From Macrosoma leucophasiata (lineage: Eukaryota; Arthropoda; Insecta; Lepidoptera; Hedylidae): a stretch of 64,000 nt of DNA. The stretch spans positions 10,702,001 to 10,766,000 of the forward strand of contig JAWQUS010000019.1 of NCBI GenBank assembly GCA_036365455.1, written 5' to 3'. Numbering within the stretch: position 1 is the stretch's first letter; every line of letters starts with the position of its first letter. The notes under the pieces are model-generated. The model saw only the letters and a list, made by a program, of their open reading frames with translations, searched no databases and was not told where the DNA came from. The position numbers and the translations under genes are program-made. Positions 1 through 10,369 of the stretch are shown here, one piece after another.

Positions 1-107
1 GGCTCGCCTGTGTACTAGATTTCAGGTTAAATTCAGAAGACCTCTAGCGGAGTTCTTTTAAGTATTGACTGCACTTGGAAGTTGTTGTTACTAAGAAGTT
101 GTATTAA

Positions 108-1064
108 AATGTTACACTATGTTGCAAAATGTTATCGTGTTACACAATGTTTAAATAACTTTATATAGACAATGCTGCATAACATATTTTTTACCAAAAG
201 GGAATTTTTAACAAGTAGTATCAAAATGTTACACTTTGTTGCAAAATGTTATCGTGTTACACAATGTTTAATTATATTATATCTTCTAGGTTGCCTATCA
301 AAATTTGGCCGCAAGTACCTATTTTTAATAAAATTATTTTATCTTTAACAGCCACCAACTCCTATTTGCAGCCTATTTAATTTGGGTCCCGTATATAAGT
401 AATAATAATATATAATAGCTTTAATTTAATATATAAATAATACATGTACATTATGGACGTAAAAAGTTATCGGGGCGGAACGAAAATATTATTATGGGCG
501 GCTAAGTACGCAACGGCAGCCGTGACTTGGACTATATATTATTGAAAAACCAAGCAAAAAAAAATTCTATTTAATAAAATAATAATAGTTTGCCTGTCAA
601 AAGACAGGCAAACTAGTGGATATAATATTTTCTAGATTATAAATATGCATAAAAATTAGGTTTGCAGCATATCTGGATGAACAAAATGATTCTGCAGTGG
701 GATTCTAACTATAAGGCACAGATCTCAATATAGAGTGACCCAGAATTGAATATTAAAGCATTAATTCTCGAATATGATATCTGTTTAACTATTCCGTTTG
801 TTACGGTAGATGAAAGGGATTATCGTAGTCGTTGGAGTATGAAGTAATTGTATCGTGCTTGATGTTATGGATTGTTTTTGTTATTGGAGTATCGGAATAT
901 GATGTCACTGTAATAAATATTGTGCTGCTGATCTGTAGATAACGCTGCATAACATAATGATGTTGACGAACTTTTTTTTACCCAAGGGAGAATTTATATC
1001 TTAACAAGTTGCAGTAATATGTTACACTTTGTTACAAAATGTTATCGTGTTACACAATGTTAAA
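108..1064 (+). repeat. Three copies of a gttacac...ttgcaaaatgtt motif
   Basis: Near 108-155, 224-271 and 1016-1064 the same ~47 bp recurs (key parts: atgttacact, tgttatcgtgttacacaat). Each is joined to a shared stretch around ctgcataacat and aaggga, so longer units have been copied. Confidence 0.7.
277..625. repeat. Broken foldback element (copy of the 20479..20609 family)
   Basis: The left end (ggttgcctatcaaaatttgg, ccgcaag) and the right end (caggcaaactagtggatata) match the arms of the 131-bp element at 20479, but the interior is replaced. A perfect 12-bp hairpin (agtttgcctgtc/gacaggcaaact, 4-nt loop) lies at 587-614. Confidence 0.5.
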
Positions 1065-1304
1065 TAACATTCCTAACTCTATGGATCTCAACGGAAGAGA
1101 ACACCGCGCTGAGTTGGAGACAATTTGTAACATTGCAAAATCATTTTGTGTGTTTATATCATTTTATTTTTTGTAACTAGGTTAAAGTTTCACTGTTATA
1201 AAGAAACGTTTTTACGCCTGTCTACGGCTGGTTCCACGCTCTCGATTGCACGCTCAACTCAAGCGGCACGTGACACTTTTCCGTGCATGCAGCTAAAAAC
1301 TTAC

Positions 1305-1463
1305 TGGAACTGCTGTACGAAGACTGCGTGATCGGAAGGCCGTCCTTAGTCCAGGTGTAGGTGATGCTGCCAGGGTTGCCGTCAGCTCGCAGCACGATGA
1401 TCAGCGGCTCGTTTTCCACTCCCACTGTTGTGTCCATTGTGCCCTCGTCGAAAATAGGCGCAT
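1305..1463 (-). CDS. sns/hbs: Exon 8: N-terminal half of the last visible Ig domain
   Basis: The 159-bp exon is phase 1 to 1 (acceptor gtctcccatccacag, donor GTAAGT). It reads YAPIFDEGTMDTTVGVENEP, LIIVLRADGNPGSI and TYTWTKDGLPI, ending in a serine-rich stretch (SSYSSSS). The core Trp is present, but the B-strand Cys is replaced by a hydrophobic residue. The membrane-proximal nephrin domain of this type also lacks it, so this is likely native. The second half of the domain is beyond position 1. Confidence 0.88.
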
Positions 1464-1489
1464 CTGTGGATGGGAGACAAGTATAGTAA

Positions 1490-1705
1490 CAAAGAATATG
1501 TAATAATACTACGTATAGAATGGACATTTTGACATCTCGTCTGATTTCCCCGCTTGCAGCCCGCACCTCCCCTTGAGTACATGCCGGCAGCCTGAGGTTG
1601 CGAGCGGGCAACTGTGTGTGTGCGTGTAAGAACACGCTCTGATTGATCTCTGTGTAGTAGGTAATCAGAATAAGCGTTTGTATGGCATTTTAGCCGAGTG
1701 TCCGC
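1490..1705. repeat. Dispersed repeat O, copy 1
   Basis: It resembles 22637..22935 (shared atgtaataatacta, gatttccccgc, tgattgat, gcgtttgtatggcat, gagtgtccgcg). It lies just upstream of the exon 8 acceptor. Class unknown. Confidence 0.55.
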
Positions 1706-1976
1706 GTTATGGTATATGTCTGAGAGAGAATATTTCAGTCACGTTTATCTCGCGTATATTAAACAAAAATGATTTTTAAAATCAACCCGACGTTTCATAG
1801 AAATTATAGGACCATTTTTTTATGTAACGAAAGTGACAAACAAGGGTACAGTTCACATAGCTGTTAAGTGATGACTGCAGGATATAGACATCTATATAAA
1901 AACCAAAGGTGAAAATGCTGATGCGTTACCACCCCTCGTTATAACTTAGAAAGTACTCAAGGGATTTGAACGCGGT

Positions 1977-2265
1977 TTGGCGGAGTGGGTGATGGTGGAG
2001 TGGGTGGAGTTGGTGGAGTTGGTGGAGTTGGTGGAGTTGGTGGCGTTGTTAGCGTTGGTAGCGTTAGTGGTGTTGGTGGTGTTGGTGGAGTTGGTGGTGC
2101 TGGTGGCGTTGGTAGCGTTAGTGGTGTTGGTGGTGTTGGTGGAGTTGGTGGTGCTGGTGGCGTTGGTAGCGTTAGTGGTGTTGGTGGTGTTAGTGGAGTT
2201 GGTGGTGTTGGTGGTGCTGGTGGTGTTGGTGAGATTGGTGGCATTGATGGCATTGGTGACTTTGG
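1977..2265. repeat. GTTGGTG minisatellite with a 54-bp higher-order unit
   Basis: Short ggtggtgtt/ggtggagtt words form an array; a 54-bp unit recurs at 2101 and 2155. Both strands are open by composition alone (Val/Gly or Pro/Thr runs), which is not evidence of coding. Confidence 0.85.
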
Positions 2266-2759
2266 TGGTGTTAGTCTAATATCGCGTACGGATAAGTATT
2301 AATTGTAAGCCAATTTTTTTGCTCGACGATTCTCACAAAAACCTACAGCCCACTTTTATCCCAGCCAATTAGGCTCTGAATAATATCAAATTAGAATCTA
2401 GATAAGGTTGTTACCATAAAACGTTGTTAAGTCCCATTTTTTACAACCCTATAAAAACGCCTCGGCAGCTTATTCCAGCGAATAAATGAATTGAAGCACA
2501 GTGGATTGACACCATTAATATTTAAAAAGGCGCGTAAAAAGACTGGAAAGAAGGATATTCACCATTTGTAAAGGTTAGATTTTCGAGAATTTCAGCTTGT
2601 TTGTTATTAACTTACATAAAAGTTAAAAAAAAATAGTTTTAAGCAAATGCAAGCAATAAGCCAGTTACTTTTTGTGCCATATAACAGCTTTTTGATATAC
2701 TGGCCGTATTATCAAAGATCGAATGTACCACTGAGTTTATTTTATGTCAGAATGATGAC

Positions 2760-2965
2760 AGACGAATAGACGGCCTATCTTATGGACAGACATCACCGTC
2801 GCCAATGAACATTTGCAACACCAGGGGAGTTGCCAACGCGCTACCAGCCCTGAAGGACTCTTTGGAGGTCATTTTTGAAAAATTTTATATTGTAATAACG
2901 ATGGAACAGCTCAGAGAGAAATTCCATAATTTGCACGTTCTGAGCACAAACGAGTGCTGAAATCG
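2760..2965 (-). mobile_element. Non-LTR retrotransposon J, 3' fragment
   Basis: Minus strand carries the family-J end: fragments of the RT C-terminus (LFHRYYNIKFFKNDLQRVLQ), then sequence around gttgccaacgcgctaccagc. Truncated and out of frame. Confidence 0.7.
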
Positions 2966-2985
2966 TACCGAATTTTCTATATAAT

Positions 2986-3448
2986 AATAATATTGGCAAC
3001 CCTTGATACGTCCTACTGCTGGGCACGAGACTTTCCCCTTCTAGGGAGGAGGCCTGGCGCTTACTTCACCACGCTGCTCCAATGCGAGTTGGTGGAGATA
3101 AGGGTTAGTGGTCAACCCGTTGTCGGATGTTTTCAAACCGCCCATAAGATCTCCGACAAGGTTTTAATGACTGCTATATATATATTTAGTAACCGGGAAC
3201 GACGGTTTAACGTGCCCTCCGAAGTACGGAAAGGCGCATTTTTTATTTGCCACTAGCGTCATCCATAGTCGTTAAACCCAGTCGGAGGCCTTATAGGCGG
3301 TTTGAAAACATCGGACAACGGGCTGGCCACTAACCCTTATCTCCACCAACCCGCATTGGAGCCGCATGGTGGAGTAAGCTCCAGGTCTCCACCCAAGAAT
3401 GGGAGAGACTCGTGCCCAGCAGTGGGACGTATCAAGGGTTGCCATTAT
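2986..3448. mobile_element. Two head-to-head copies of SINE H
   Basis: A copy sensed on minus (2986..~3253) meets one sensed on plus (~3254..3448). Outer ends share ggcaacccttgatacgtcc in opposite orientation. The arms are ~190 bp, so a transcript could form a long hairpin. The 5S-like head is mostly missing at the junction. Confidence 0.75.
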
Positions 3449-4114
3449 CATATATTAAAAAAAAAGATTCCGACGAATTGATAACTTCCCCCTTCTTTCG
3501 AAGTCGGTTAAAAAATAGGCTTAAAGTTATGTTTAGTACAACAGCTTGTTCCTACCAATCAGCTCGATGTAAAAAAAAGGTATTTCGAAACTTTGATCTC
3601 GGCAGTAAAGTTTTTAGTTCGAGAACAAAGTGGATGAAGAATCTTTATAAAATTGCAAATGAAGCTGAAGGTAAAAAGTGTTCAAAACAAAAACAAAAAG
3701 CTTGAAGTTACTCGTTAATCATTGTTTCCATTAGGCAATTAAAAAAAAAACACTTTAGGACACTGGATAAATGGACAAATTTAAATAGTAAGTTAAAATA
3801 ACATATTCAATTTTTATTTATAAAATGGCTGAGCCGGCAAATGTTCCGTCATAAAATAAACGTTAAAGACAAAGCCTTACAAAAAATTTCATAAAAAAGA
3901 ACAAGTCCAATTATCGCTGTGAGCAAAGCGTTTGAATGGTATGGAATTTTATTTATATGCGCGCTATTTCTGCGCCAACTTCAATTAAATTAATTTTAAT
4001 TACATGGTGTAGTATTATTATAATAATGTGCATGAAATGCTGAAGGTAACTAAACTATTTAATTTAGTTAGGATTAACAGTGTATTGGTTTAAATATCGA
4101 ATTGTAAGCTACCA

Positions 4115-4300
4115 AAGTTGTGGAACGCACTTCCCTCTGAGGTGTTTCCCCGGCGCTACATTATGGGGTTCTTCAAAACTGGCGTCAAAAGAGTCCTTCA
4201 GGGCTGGCAGCGCGTTGGCAGCTCCCCTGGTGTTGCAAATGTTCATAGGCGACGGTAACTACTTGCCATCAGGTGGCCCGTCTGCTTGTCTGGCTTTTTT
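4115..4300 (+). mobile_element. Non-LTR retrotransposon J, 3' fragment
   Basis: It reads like 39520..39710: cttccctctgaggtgt, ccttcagggctggcagcgcg, caggtggcccgtctgcttg. The encoded RT C-terminus is frame-broken. Confidence 0.7.
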
Positions 4301-4304
4301 TAAA

Positions 4305-4549
4305 CATTCACATTGATGTTAAGTGTTGAGTGCAGCCGATAGACACTTACACTAAGACCAATGTCAAAATGTAGACGCGTTACCACTCCTGAGGCCTAAG
4401 GTGTTATGTTATGTAAATTACAGGGCCGTATATTACCACCTGACCGGAATACGATAGTGCTGAACACTACCATTTAGCGGCAAGTATATTAGGTAATGCG
4501 GTGGTGCCTGCGTCCGCGAGCTCCGTCACCGGTGCTCTACCACCAGTAA
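4305..4549 (-). mobile_element. Retroposon A copy
   Basis: A ~245-bp copy lacking its poly-A end, abutting the J fragment. It has the diagnostic blocks ctgaggcctaaggtgtta, accatttagcggcaagtat and ctaccaccagta. Confidence 0.85.
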
Positions 4550-4750
4550 AAATATTTTTATTGTATTTTCTTCATTTTATTATATTAGTTTCTTAGAATT
4601 TCATCATATTTTATTACTTTTCTAACGAGTTCCACCCTGTTCAATTTTTTTCTTTTTACCATTTTTACAGGCAGCGCAACGTCAGCACTAAATCGCATAG
4701 ATAACAGTAAAAAATAAAATGATCGATTTAAAAGTGTTAAATATACTTAC

Positions 4751-4915
4751 AAAGTACTTTCAAAGTCAGAGCATCGTGCACACTCCTTTGGAGCGCTTCG
4801 TTCATAGCTTGGCATGTGTAAACAGCTCCGTTCAGGTCCTTCGTGATGTTGAGTTTGAGTTCTATTGTTGACACGGTCCCGCCGTGTAGTCCCTTCTTGA
4901 GCTGCATTGGTTGAC
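4751..4915 (-). CDS. sns/hbs: Exon 7: C-terminal half of an Ig domain
   Basis: The 165-bp exon is phase 1 to 1 (acceptor cag before GTCAACC, donor GTAAGT). It reads QPMQLKKGLHGGTVS, then IELKLNITKDLNGAVYTCQA with the F-strand cysteine, then LTLKVL. The GLHGG stretch also occurs in this position in nephrin. The acceptor pyrimidine tract is weak (tatatacccgcag). A longer open frame on the same strand (4747..4998) reads it in the wrong frame and is not the product. Confidence 0.9.
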
Positions 4916-4994
4916 CTGCGGGTATATATTTTATTAGAGGAGTAAGAAAGAAATAAAAAAAAACATCTATTTTCCTGATACCACATAACCGTTA

Positions 4995-5957
4995 TCAAAA
5001 TAATACAAAAAAATAGGCCAAAGGAAAATTATGACTAATAATGCAGTATGACAAATAAACGTTATGCCAAACAAATGTTAACGAGTTATGCCAAAGCATA
5101 ATAAGAACAACCACAATATGCAAAGCGACATATAATGAAAAAAAAACGTTACTTCAGGTCTGTAAACCCCGAAGGGGTAGGCAGAGGTAAATGCATGCAT
5201 TCAAGCATACATTCAAACACCTACGACTCGCCGGTTACGTTTTGGCCCATGTAACAGGTGGCGAAAATGTTCCCATCTCCGGGCACATTACCAAACTCCG
5301 AGGTACTGAAAACTTTCAGAAAATGGAAAAATCCCAATACAACCAGAAATAAAAGCTTTTAAACCGTTATCTATGATAGCCCCTGACCCGGGCATCGAAC
5401 CCAGGACCTCAGCGTAGGTGTAATGGCCTACTACCACTACGCTAAGGAGGCAGAAAAAAAAGGAGAGAAAACTAAAATTAATGGTGTGGTTATATGAAGT
5501 CAGGAAAAGTGGCATACATCTCAGATATTTGTCGCAGCAAGAGCTGCAACGCTGATATTCTGATGGGTCCTGATATAGAGAAACATTACGAACGACAAGT
5601 GTACATGTTAGTAGAAATAAAAAAAAACACAATAAATAAATACATGAAAACATAAACAAGTAATTATATAATTATTCAATTAAATTAAACATAGTAATGT
5701 CAAGCACTAAACTTGTATTTAATTGGTAGTGGTCGGCCCTATCAATTAGATAAATATTTGTATGACCTACAAATGTTTGCTTCGGGTGTTTGTAAATGTG
5801 TTCCGAGTAGGATAATCATCGCTTTGCATATTGTGGTTGTTCTTATTATGCTTTGGCATAACTCGTTATGCATACATTTGTTTGGCATAACGTTTATTTG
5901 TCATACTGCATTAATAGTCATAATTTTCCTTTGGCCTATTTTTTAGTATTATTTTGA
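4995..5957. mobile_element. Long-TIR DNA element with nested SINE F
   Basis: The ends 4995-5132 and 5820-5957 are ~138-bp inverted repeats (tcaaaataatac, aataggcc, gacaaataaacgttatgcca). No clear target duplication is seen and no transposase is encoded. The interior (5133-5819) holds a nested SINE F copy and unrelated DNA. It lies in the intron between exons 6 and 7. Confidence 0.8.
5150..5456 (-). mobile_element. tRNA-derived SINE F copy (nested)
   Basis: On minus: the A-box region tagcgtagtggtag, the B-box gggttcgatgcc-like motif, then the family body ending at ctacccctt(c)gggg. It sits inside the long-TIR element, so it is younger than it. Confidence 0.8.
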
Positions 5958-6064
5958 GGCGCGTTTAAAATATGATTTTATGAAACCCAATATGGACCCA
6001 CATGGGGACCGTGGGTGCCCTTACAAAGCTCTTACAGCAGCTAAAGATTAACACCCATTCTTAC

Positions 6065-6202
6065 CTTGTACAGGGATACCATCCCGCCACCACGACAGTG
6101 TAGCTGGTGGATTACTGGACGCAGCGTCGCAGTATAGCGTGGCTTCGATTCCCGGCTTCAGTTCGTCTGGTTCTGCACGCACTTTGACAGCTTCTGGTGC
6201 GA
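6065..6202 (-). CDS. sns/hbs: Exon 6: N-terminal half of an Ig domain
   Basis: The 138-bp exon is phase 1 to 1 (acceptor gttctttcctccag, donor GTAAGA). It reads APEAVKVRAEPDELKPG, the B-strand cysteine in LYCDAASSNPPA, and the core tryptophans in LSWWRDG, ending IPVQ. The split codon G|GT gives Gly and joins exon 7. SSNPP at this place is also seen in the matching domain of vertebrate nephrin. Confidence 0.9.
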
Positions 6203-6278
6203 CTGGAGGAAAGAACATTTTAAGTATTTGTTATTTTTCTTAATTACACACGAGGTGAAGGTAATTATAATATAATAA

Positions 6279-6640
6279 TGATGGCAACCCATTATACGTC
6301 CCACTGCTGGGCACGAGTCTCTACCTTTTTTTTTGGGGGGTAGGCTTGGAGCTTACTCTACCACGCTACTCCAATGCGGATTGGTGGAGATACGGGTTAG
6401 TGGCCAAACCGCTGTCGGATGTTTTCAAACCGCCTTAGCCTCCGACAAGGTTTAACGACTGCCATCTATCGATAGCAACCGGGACCGACATCTTAACGTG
6501 TCCTACGTGCACGGAAACGCGCATTTTAATTTGCCACTAGCGGTCACCCATCTCACACCCGACGGCGCCCGTAGTGCTTAACCGAGTAGATCGCTTACGA
6601 TCTGTACCGGCGCGGGGTCATGCGCGCTTTGAAGGTAAAG
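6279..6640 (-). mobile_element. SINE H (5S-rRNA-like head), near full length
   Basis: Minus strand: a head with cggttaagcactacggg, gcgccgtcggg and gatgggtgaccgctagtgg, a body with gcgggttggtggagta-type sequence, and a ggttgccat end followed by (att)n. The head resembles the internal promoter of 5S rRNA. Confidence 0.75.
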
Positions 6641-6721
6641 GTGTAATTGGTGAAGGTGTAATTCAGAAATTAAAGAAAAATTTAAAGATTTTTGAAGCAA
6701 TACTTGTTCTGGCGCGATTGG

Positions 6722-7357
6722 AAAAAAAACCGGACAAGTGCGAGGTCGACTCGCGTGGTGAGGGTTCCGTAATTTAAATAAATATTTTCGAGAATATTAC
6801 AGATTTAAAATGCAGGGACATAGCGGTTACGGTGGTACCGGCAGGGGGGGCTATATTATTAAGAATTTTCGATTTAATTTGAATACTCAAACTTCTTATA
6901 GGTTTTCCAGTAATCTATAGGCAAAGAACTATTTTCCACATTTTTTTCAAAATTTCAAGTTTTGTAGTTTCGGAGAGTTTCGGAGATTCGTCGTTATTCT
7001 TAAATAACTTCAAATTTATTTATGCAAAAATTATAAAAAAAATATATCTGAGATGCTGACAACAACTTCTTTCATTTGATATGTCACACGACACAGTTTA
7101 CGATTTTTTTTTAATTTTCTGATTTCACCCCCGAAAGTGGCCATCCTGCTTAAAATTTATTATTTTTCTTGACGTGTTCATCTCTGGGTCACCAATTTAC
7201 ATATATTCATCAAATTTCAACTCAATCGGTCGAGTAGTTTCGGAGCAAATTGGCTGTGATAGACGGACGGACAAACAAACATACAGACAGACAGACAGAC
7301 GCACGAGTGATCCTATAAGGGTTCCTTTTTTCCTTTTAAGGCACGGAACCCTAAAAA
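6722..7357 (+). mobile_element. Repeat C, complete copy
   Basis: It runs from ccggacaagtgcgagg and gagggttccgtaattt to gcacggaaccctaaaaa, with a (gaca)n run near 7281. Length ~635 bp. The best-kept C copy; the copy at 43.3 kb is its sibling. No protein is encoded. Confidence 0.8.
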
Positions 7358-8107
7358 CGATCAAAGTGAATTTTTACGCCCGCCGCTTTGCTTGATCTGT
7401 TTATCCTGAGCCTGATTTTGGGATGATCAAATAGATCGATCGAGGTCACACTATGCTATAAACAATATTACACCCAAAACCATAATATATAAGAACTTAA
7501 TTAAATATCTCGGAATACAATTTAATTAGTTCTCCTAATTTTGAATCTAGACAGCTACACTTATAAATTTATGTTTCGAATCTTATAACGTCTAATAAAG
7601 TACAACCACGGCGGGATGAAATATTTCTTTGTTCATTTTCAGAATAATCCGGCGAGGAGAAATCCAGGAATTAGATATTATAATTTCCTAGAAGTCATGT
7701 TTCTTGTGAAATAAGAAACCTAAATTCAAGTCTGTATACCCTGGAGGGTAATTTTTTTAAACCTTTTATTCCTTAATAAATTTACATTTCAATTGAACAA
7801 TTACATATTTAATAATTCGAGTGATTCTATTCAATTTGATTAATTAAATTTTTTTATTTATTACATTTTTGTATTTCAATTTTTTTTAAACCTATAAATA
7901 TCATGCATCTTAAGTATGTAATATAATATTTGAATTAAATTGTATGTCATTTTAATGAATTATACAAAAAAACATATTTTTCAATCAGCCTATCATAAAA
8001 TGTCGATGTTTAATATGCTATTTTTTATTATTTTTTATTAAGGACCTCTCTTCGAGTAAAGGTCTCCTCCAAATGTCTCCAGCCAGTTCACGCTGGAGGG
8101 TAATAGG

Positions 8108-8293
8108 ATGCAGATGCGTTACCACTCCTGAGGCCTAAGGTGTTATGCCTCTGTGTCGGATATTACAGGGCCGAGAATTACCACCCGACCGGAACACGAT
8201 AGTGCTAAACACTACCATTTAGCGGCAAGTATATTAGGTAATGCGGTGGTGCCTACGCCCGCGAGCTCCGTCACTGGAGCTCTACCACCAGTA
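8108..8293 (-). mobile_element. Retroposon A, partial copy
   Basis: It holds atgcagatgcgttaccact through ctaccaccagta; the poly-A end is missing. Preceded by an unrelated repeat (8040-8100) and followed by an F fragment. Confidence 0.8.
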
Positions 8294-8317
8294 GAAAAAT
8301 AAAAGATAAATGACTTT

Positions 8318-8409
8318 ACACCATTATCTCCGATAGCCCCTACCCGGAAATCGAACCCAGGACCCCAGCGTAGTAGTAGTGGCCTGCTACCACTAGGCTT
8401 CTGAGGCAG
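8318..8409 (-). mobile_element. SINE F, head fragment
   Basis: Minus strand keeps ctagtggtagcaggccacta and the gggttcgatttcc B-box region; the body is lost. Confidence 0.7.
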
Positions 8410-8902
8410 TTTAGTTTAGTTTAATAAGAATATGGACCACAATTTCAATGGGCAGTTTGACCCTTGGGAATAAAACTCAAGGCCCAGCAGCTTACAACTA
8501 CACTACTGAAGAAATTCGCACTTTAAAACACCATTTAAAATAACTTTCCAAATTACATTTGTGTCCTCAAATCAAATGAAAGACAGAACGAAAATTTACA
8601 CATACCAGCCACAGCAAAGTTGATCTTAAATATAAGTCAATTAACTTCATTGAAGAAGTTTTTAACAGTGGTTTTAAGTGGCATTACTAAGACTACGTTT
8701 AAATTAAATTCCACAAGTTTTCGAGCTACGAGGGTAGTTTTCGAATCAATATTACTTGAAGAAGTTTTTTACTTACAAATGCAATTCTGGTCCGGAATTT
8801 GACTTTTTCGTTTCCCGAAGTTAATTATCGAAGAGGATTGCTTTTGCCACATTTAAGTAATATAAACTTATCCATTACTTAAATAACCTTAATTCATTAA
8901 AA

Positions 8903-9221
8903 ATGAAAAAAGGCATGCTCCGATGGTTCGGGCATATAGAAAGAATGTCGAATGAGCGAATGACTAAACAGATATACAATGCGAATGTGGATGGTTGCAG
9001 AGGCCCAGGAAGACCAAGGCTGACCTACCATGACCAAATAGGTCGAGTTCTGTCTGATGGTGGGGTCAAAAGTCTTAGGAATCGGCGTGAATGTATGAAG
9101 AGAATGATGAAGGTAGACGAGGCACGAGAGGTTTGTCAGAACCGGGATGTCTGGCGCTCTACACTCTCTGCCTACCCCGTTAGGGACCTGGCGTGAAGAT
9201 ACATACATACATACATACATT
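8903..9221 (+). mobile_element. Non-LTR retrotransposon D, intact RT C-terminus and (cata)n tail
   Basis: An open frame of 97 codons reads MLRWFGHIERMSNERMTKQI, then GRGPGRPR-like residues (GCRGPGRPRLTYHDQIGRVL), and ends STLSAYPVRDLA-stop. The W-x-G-H-x-x-R-M and G-R-P-R pattern is typical of the last part of LINE ORF2 proteins. The tail is catacatacata. A 5'-truncated copy with no catalytic RT domain. Confidence 0.85.
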
Positions 9222-9587
9222 AAAAAAAACTGCCTAAATTGGACTAGCGTAAAAAGTTGCGTATCATTATAAGTAAAAAAAGGGTAAATAATGTTATTAT
9301 TTGTGAGACCCCTTCATGTATTTTATTATAATTACTCTTATGTTTGAAATTAAATACGTAACTAGATATTTAAAATATTTCAAGCGTGATGTTAATATCA
9401 AGTACAAAAATTACATCTGTTGTATGAAAAATTCTGTTTGAAAATACATTTGTCATTCTCAAGTCATATAAGCCGGAGCAGGGAGTTTCGCTTCCATTTC
9501 GATTATCGTGCAACCTACAAGTCATAGCGAAACTACAACTATTTTACAGCTGTGATCTTGCAGTAGGACTACTCTGGTTATTCTTTT

Positions 9588-9761
9588 CAATTCACAAGCG
9601 CGGTCACCAACTGGTTGTTGTCGACATGCATGTACGCGTGTAAATGCATGTGTGCAAGCGACAATGGACTCGCGGCTGGTCGCTCAGTATGGCACGCACA
9701 CTAATACACCATACATTAACACGTCTAACCACAAGCATAAGTCCACCGCACTTGTGAATTG
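9588..9761. repeat. Possible 174-bp TIR element
   Basis: The ends caattcacaagcgcggt and accgcacttgtgaattg are inverted with one mismatch in 17. The interior alternates purine and pyrimidine in places (gcatgtacgcgtgtaaatgc). No target duplication seen and only one copy. Confidence 0.4.
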
Positions 9762-9877
9762 CAGTATACCATCCATACATTTAATGTAAAGTATGCTTGT
9801 TTGATTCTGCACTTAAAAAGAATAAAAAATAAAGTCTTTTGTAATATTCGCCGATTGAAAAAGTCCGTAATACTCAC

Positions 9878-10031
9878 AGTGAACGTTCAAAGTGACAGTT
9901 TCGAACAGCGGAATCTCAGTGGCACTGTTGGTGGCTTCGCATCGGTACTGAGCTTGATTATCAGTGACATTGGTCAGTATTGAGATCTCAGCGGATACCG
10001 ACTTGTCTGTTGTTTTCGTCACTGAGTGTAT
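9878..10031 (-). CDS. sns/hbs: Exon 5: C-terminal half of the same Ig domain
   Basis: The 154-bp exon starts in phase 0 after tttcttaatgcag and ends in phase 1 at GTGAGT. It continues exon 4 as NDKK/IHSVTKTTDKSVSAEI and carries the F-strand cysteine in NQAQYRCEATNSA; NVT is a possible glycosylation site. It ends VTLNVH plus the first base of a Phe codon completed by exon 6 (FAPEAV). Only a 142-bp intron separates it from exon 4. Confidence 0.92.
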
Positions 10032-10173
10032 CTGCATTAAGAAATATATGTTTATAAGGAACGCTGAATTTAAAAATATTTATCCGAGTGCGGGTATCGA
10101 ACCCGAGACCTTTAGCTCAAACAGTCCTCAAATACCACTGGACCAACTGGGTCGTCTTGAAGTGTCTACGTAC
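10032..10173 (-). other. 142-bp intron between exons 4 and 5
   Basis: A minimal intron with donor GTACGT and acceptor AATGCAG. About half of it is the tRNA-like stretch at 10084..10156. Confidence 0.85.
10084..10156 (-). mobile_element. tRNA-like SINE head (family E) inside the small intron
   Basis: Minus strand: gacgacccagttggtccag (A-box area) and cgggttcgatacccgcac (B box with a T-stem), as in the E copies at 29161 and 44630. It starts 17 nt after the exon 4 donor and is in gene sense. No tail remains. Confidence 0.65.
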
Positions 10174-10310
10174 CTTCTTATCATTCTTGAACCAGGTCAG
10201 AGTTGCCAATGGGTTCCCGCCACTGGAGATGCAGGACAGCTTTTGGACAGTACCAGCTGAGAGGGTAGTGCCGGGTATGTAGCCGGTGATCATCGGTGCT
10301 GATGGAGGAT
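10174..10310 (-). CDS. sns/hbs: Exon 4: N-terminal half of the signature nephrin Ig domain
   Basis: The 137-bp exon starts in phase 1 (acceptor cttcttccaccag) and ends in phase 0 (donor GTACGT). It reads PPSAPMITGYIPGTTLSAG, then KLSCISSGGNPLATLTWFK, ending NDKK. The stretch from the B-strand Cys to the core Trp is nearly the same in vertebrate nephrin and in insect Sns/Hibris, and is the main reason for the family call. The phase-0 end differs from the 1-1 pattern of the other exons, and exon 5 starts in phase 0 to match. Confidence 0.92.
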
Positions 10311-10369
10311 CTGGTGGAAGAAGAAAACAAATTAAGAGATCGCAGGGGATACTAAGTACTAAACATTCA

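Larger units (their letters stand above)
1..1304. other. Intron after exon 8; no coding exon seen
   Basis: No open frame with Ig features was found on either strand. The stretch holds AT-rich DNA, three copies of a ~47-bp motif (108-155, 224-271, 1016-1064), and pieces of a foldback element also seen at 20.5 kb. Confidence 0.6.

Noticed and set aside
1957..2302. Long open frames (Pro/Thr, Val/Gly) on both strands
   Set aside because: They come from the GTTGGTG minisatellite; all frames are open because the repeat lacks stops.
4747..4998. 83-codon minus frame over exon 7
   Set aside because: Wrong frame; the in-phase reading with exons 6 and 8 gives the Ig half-domain.
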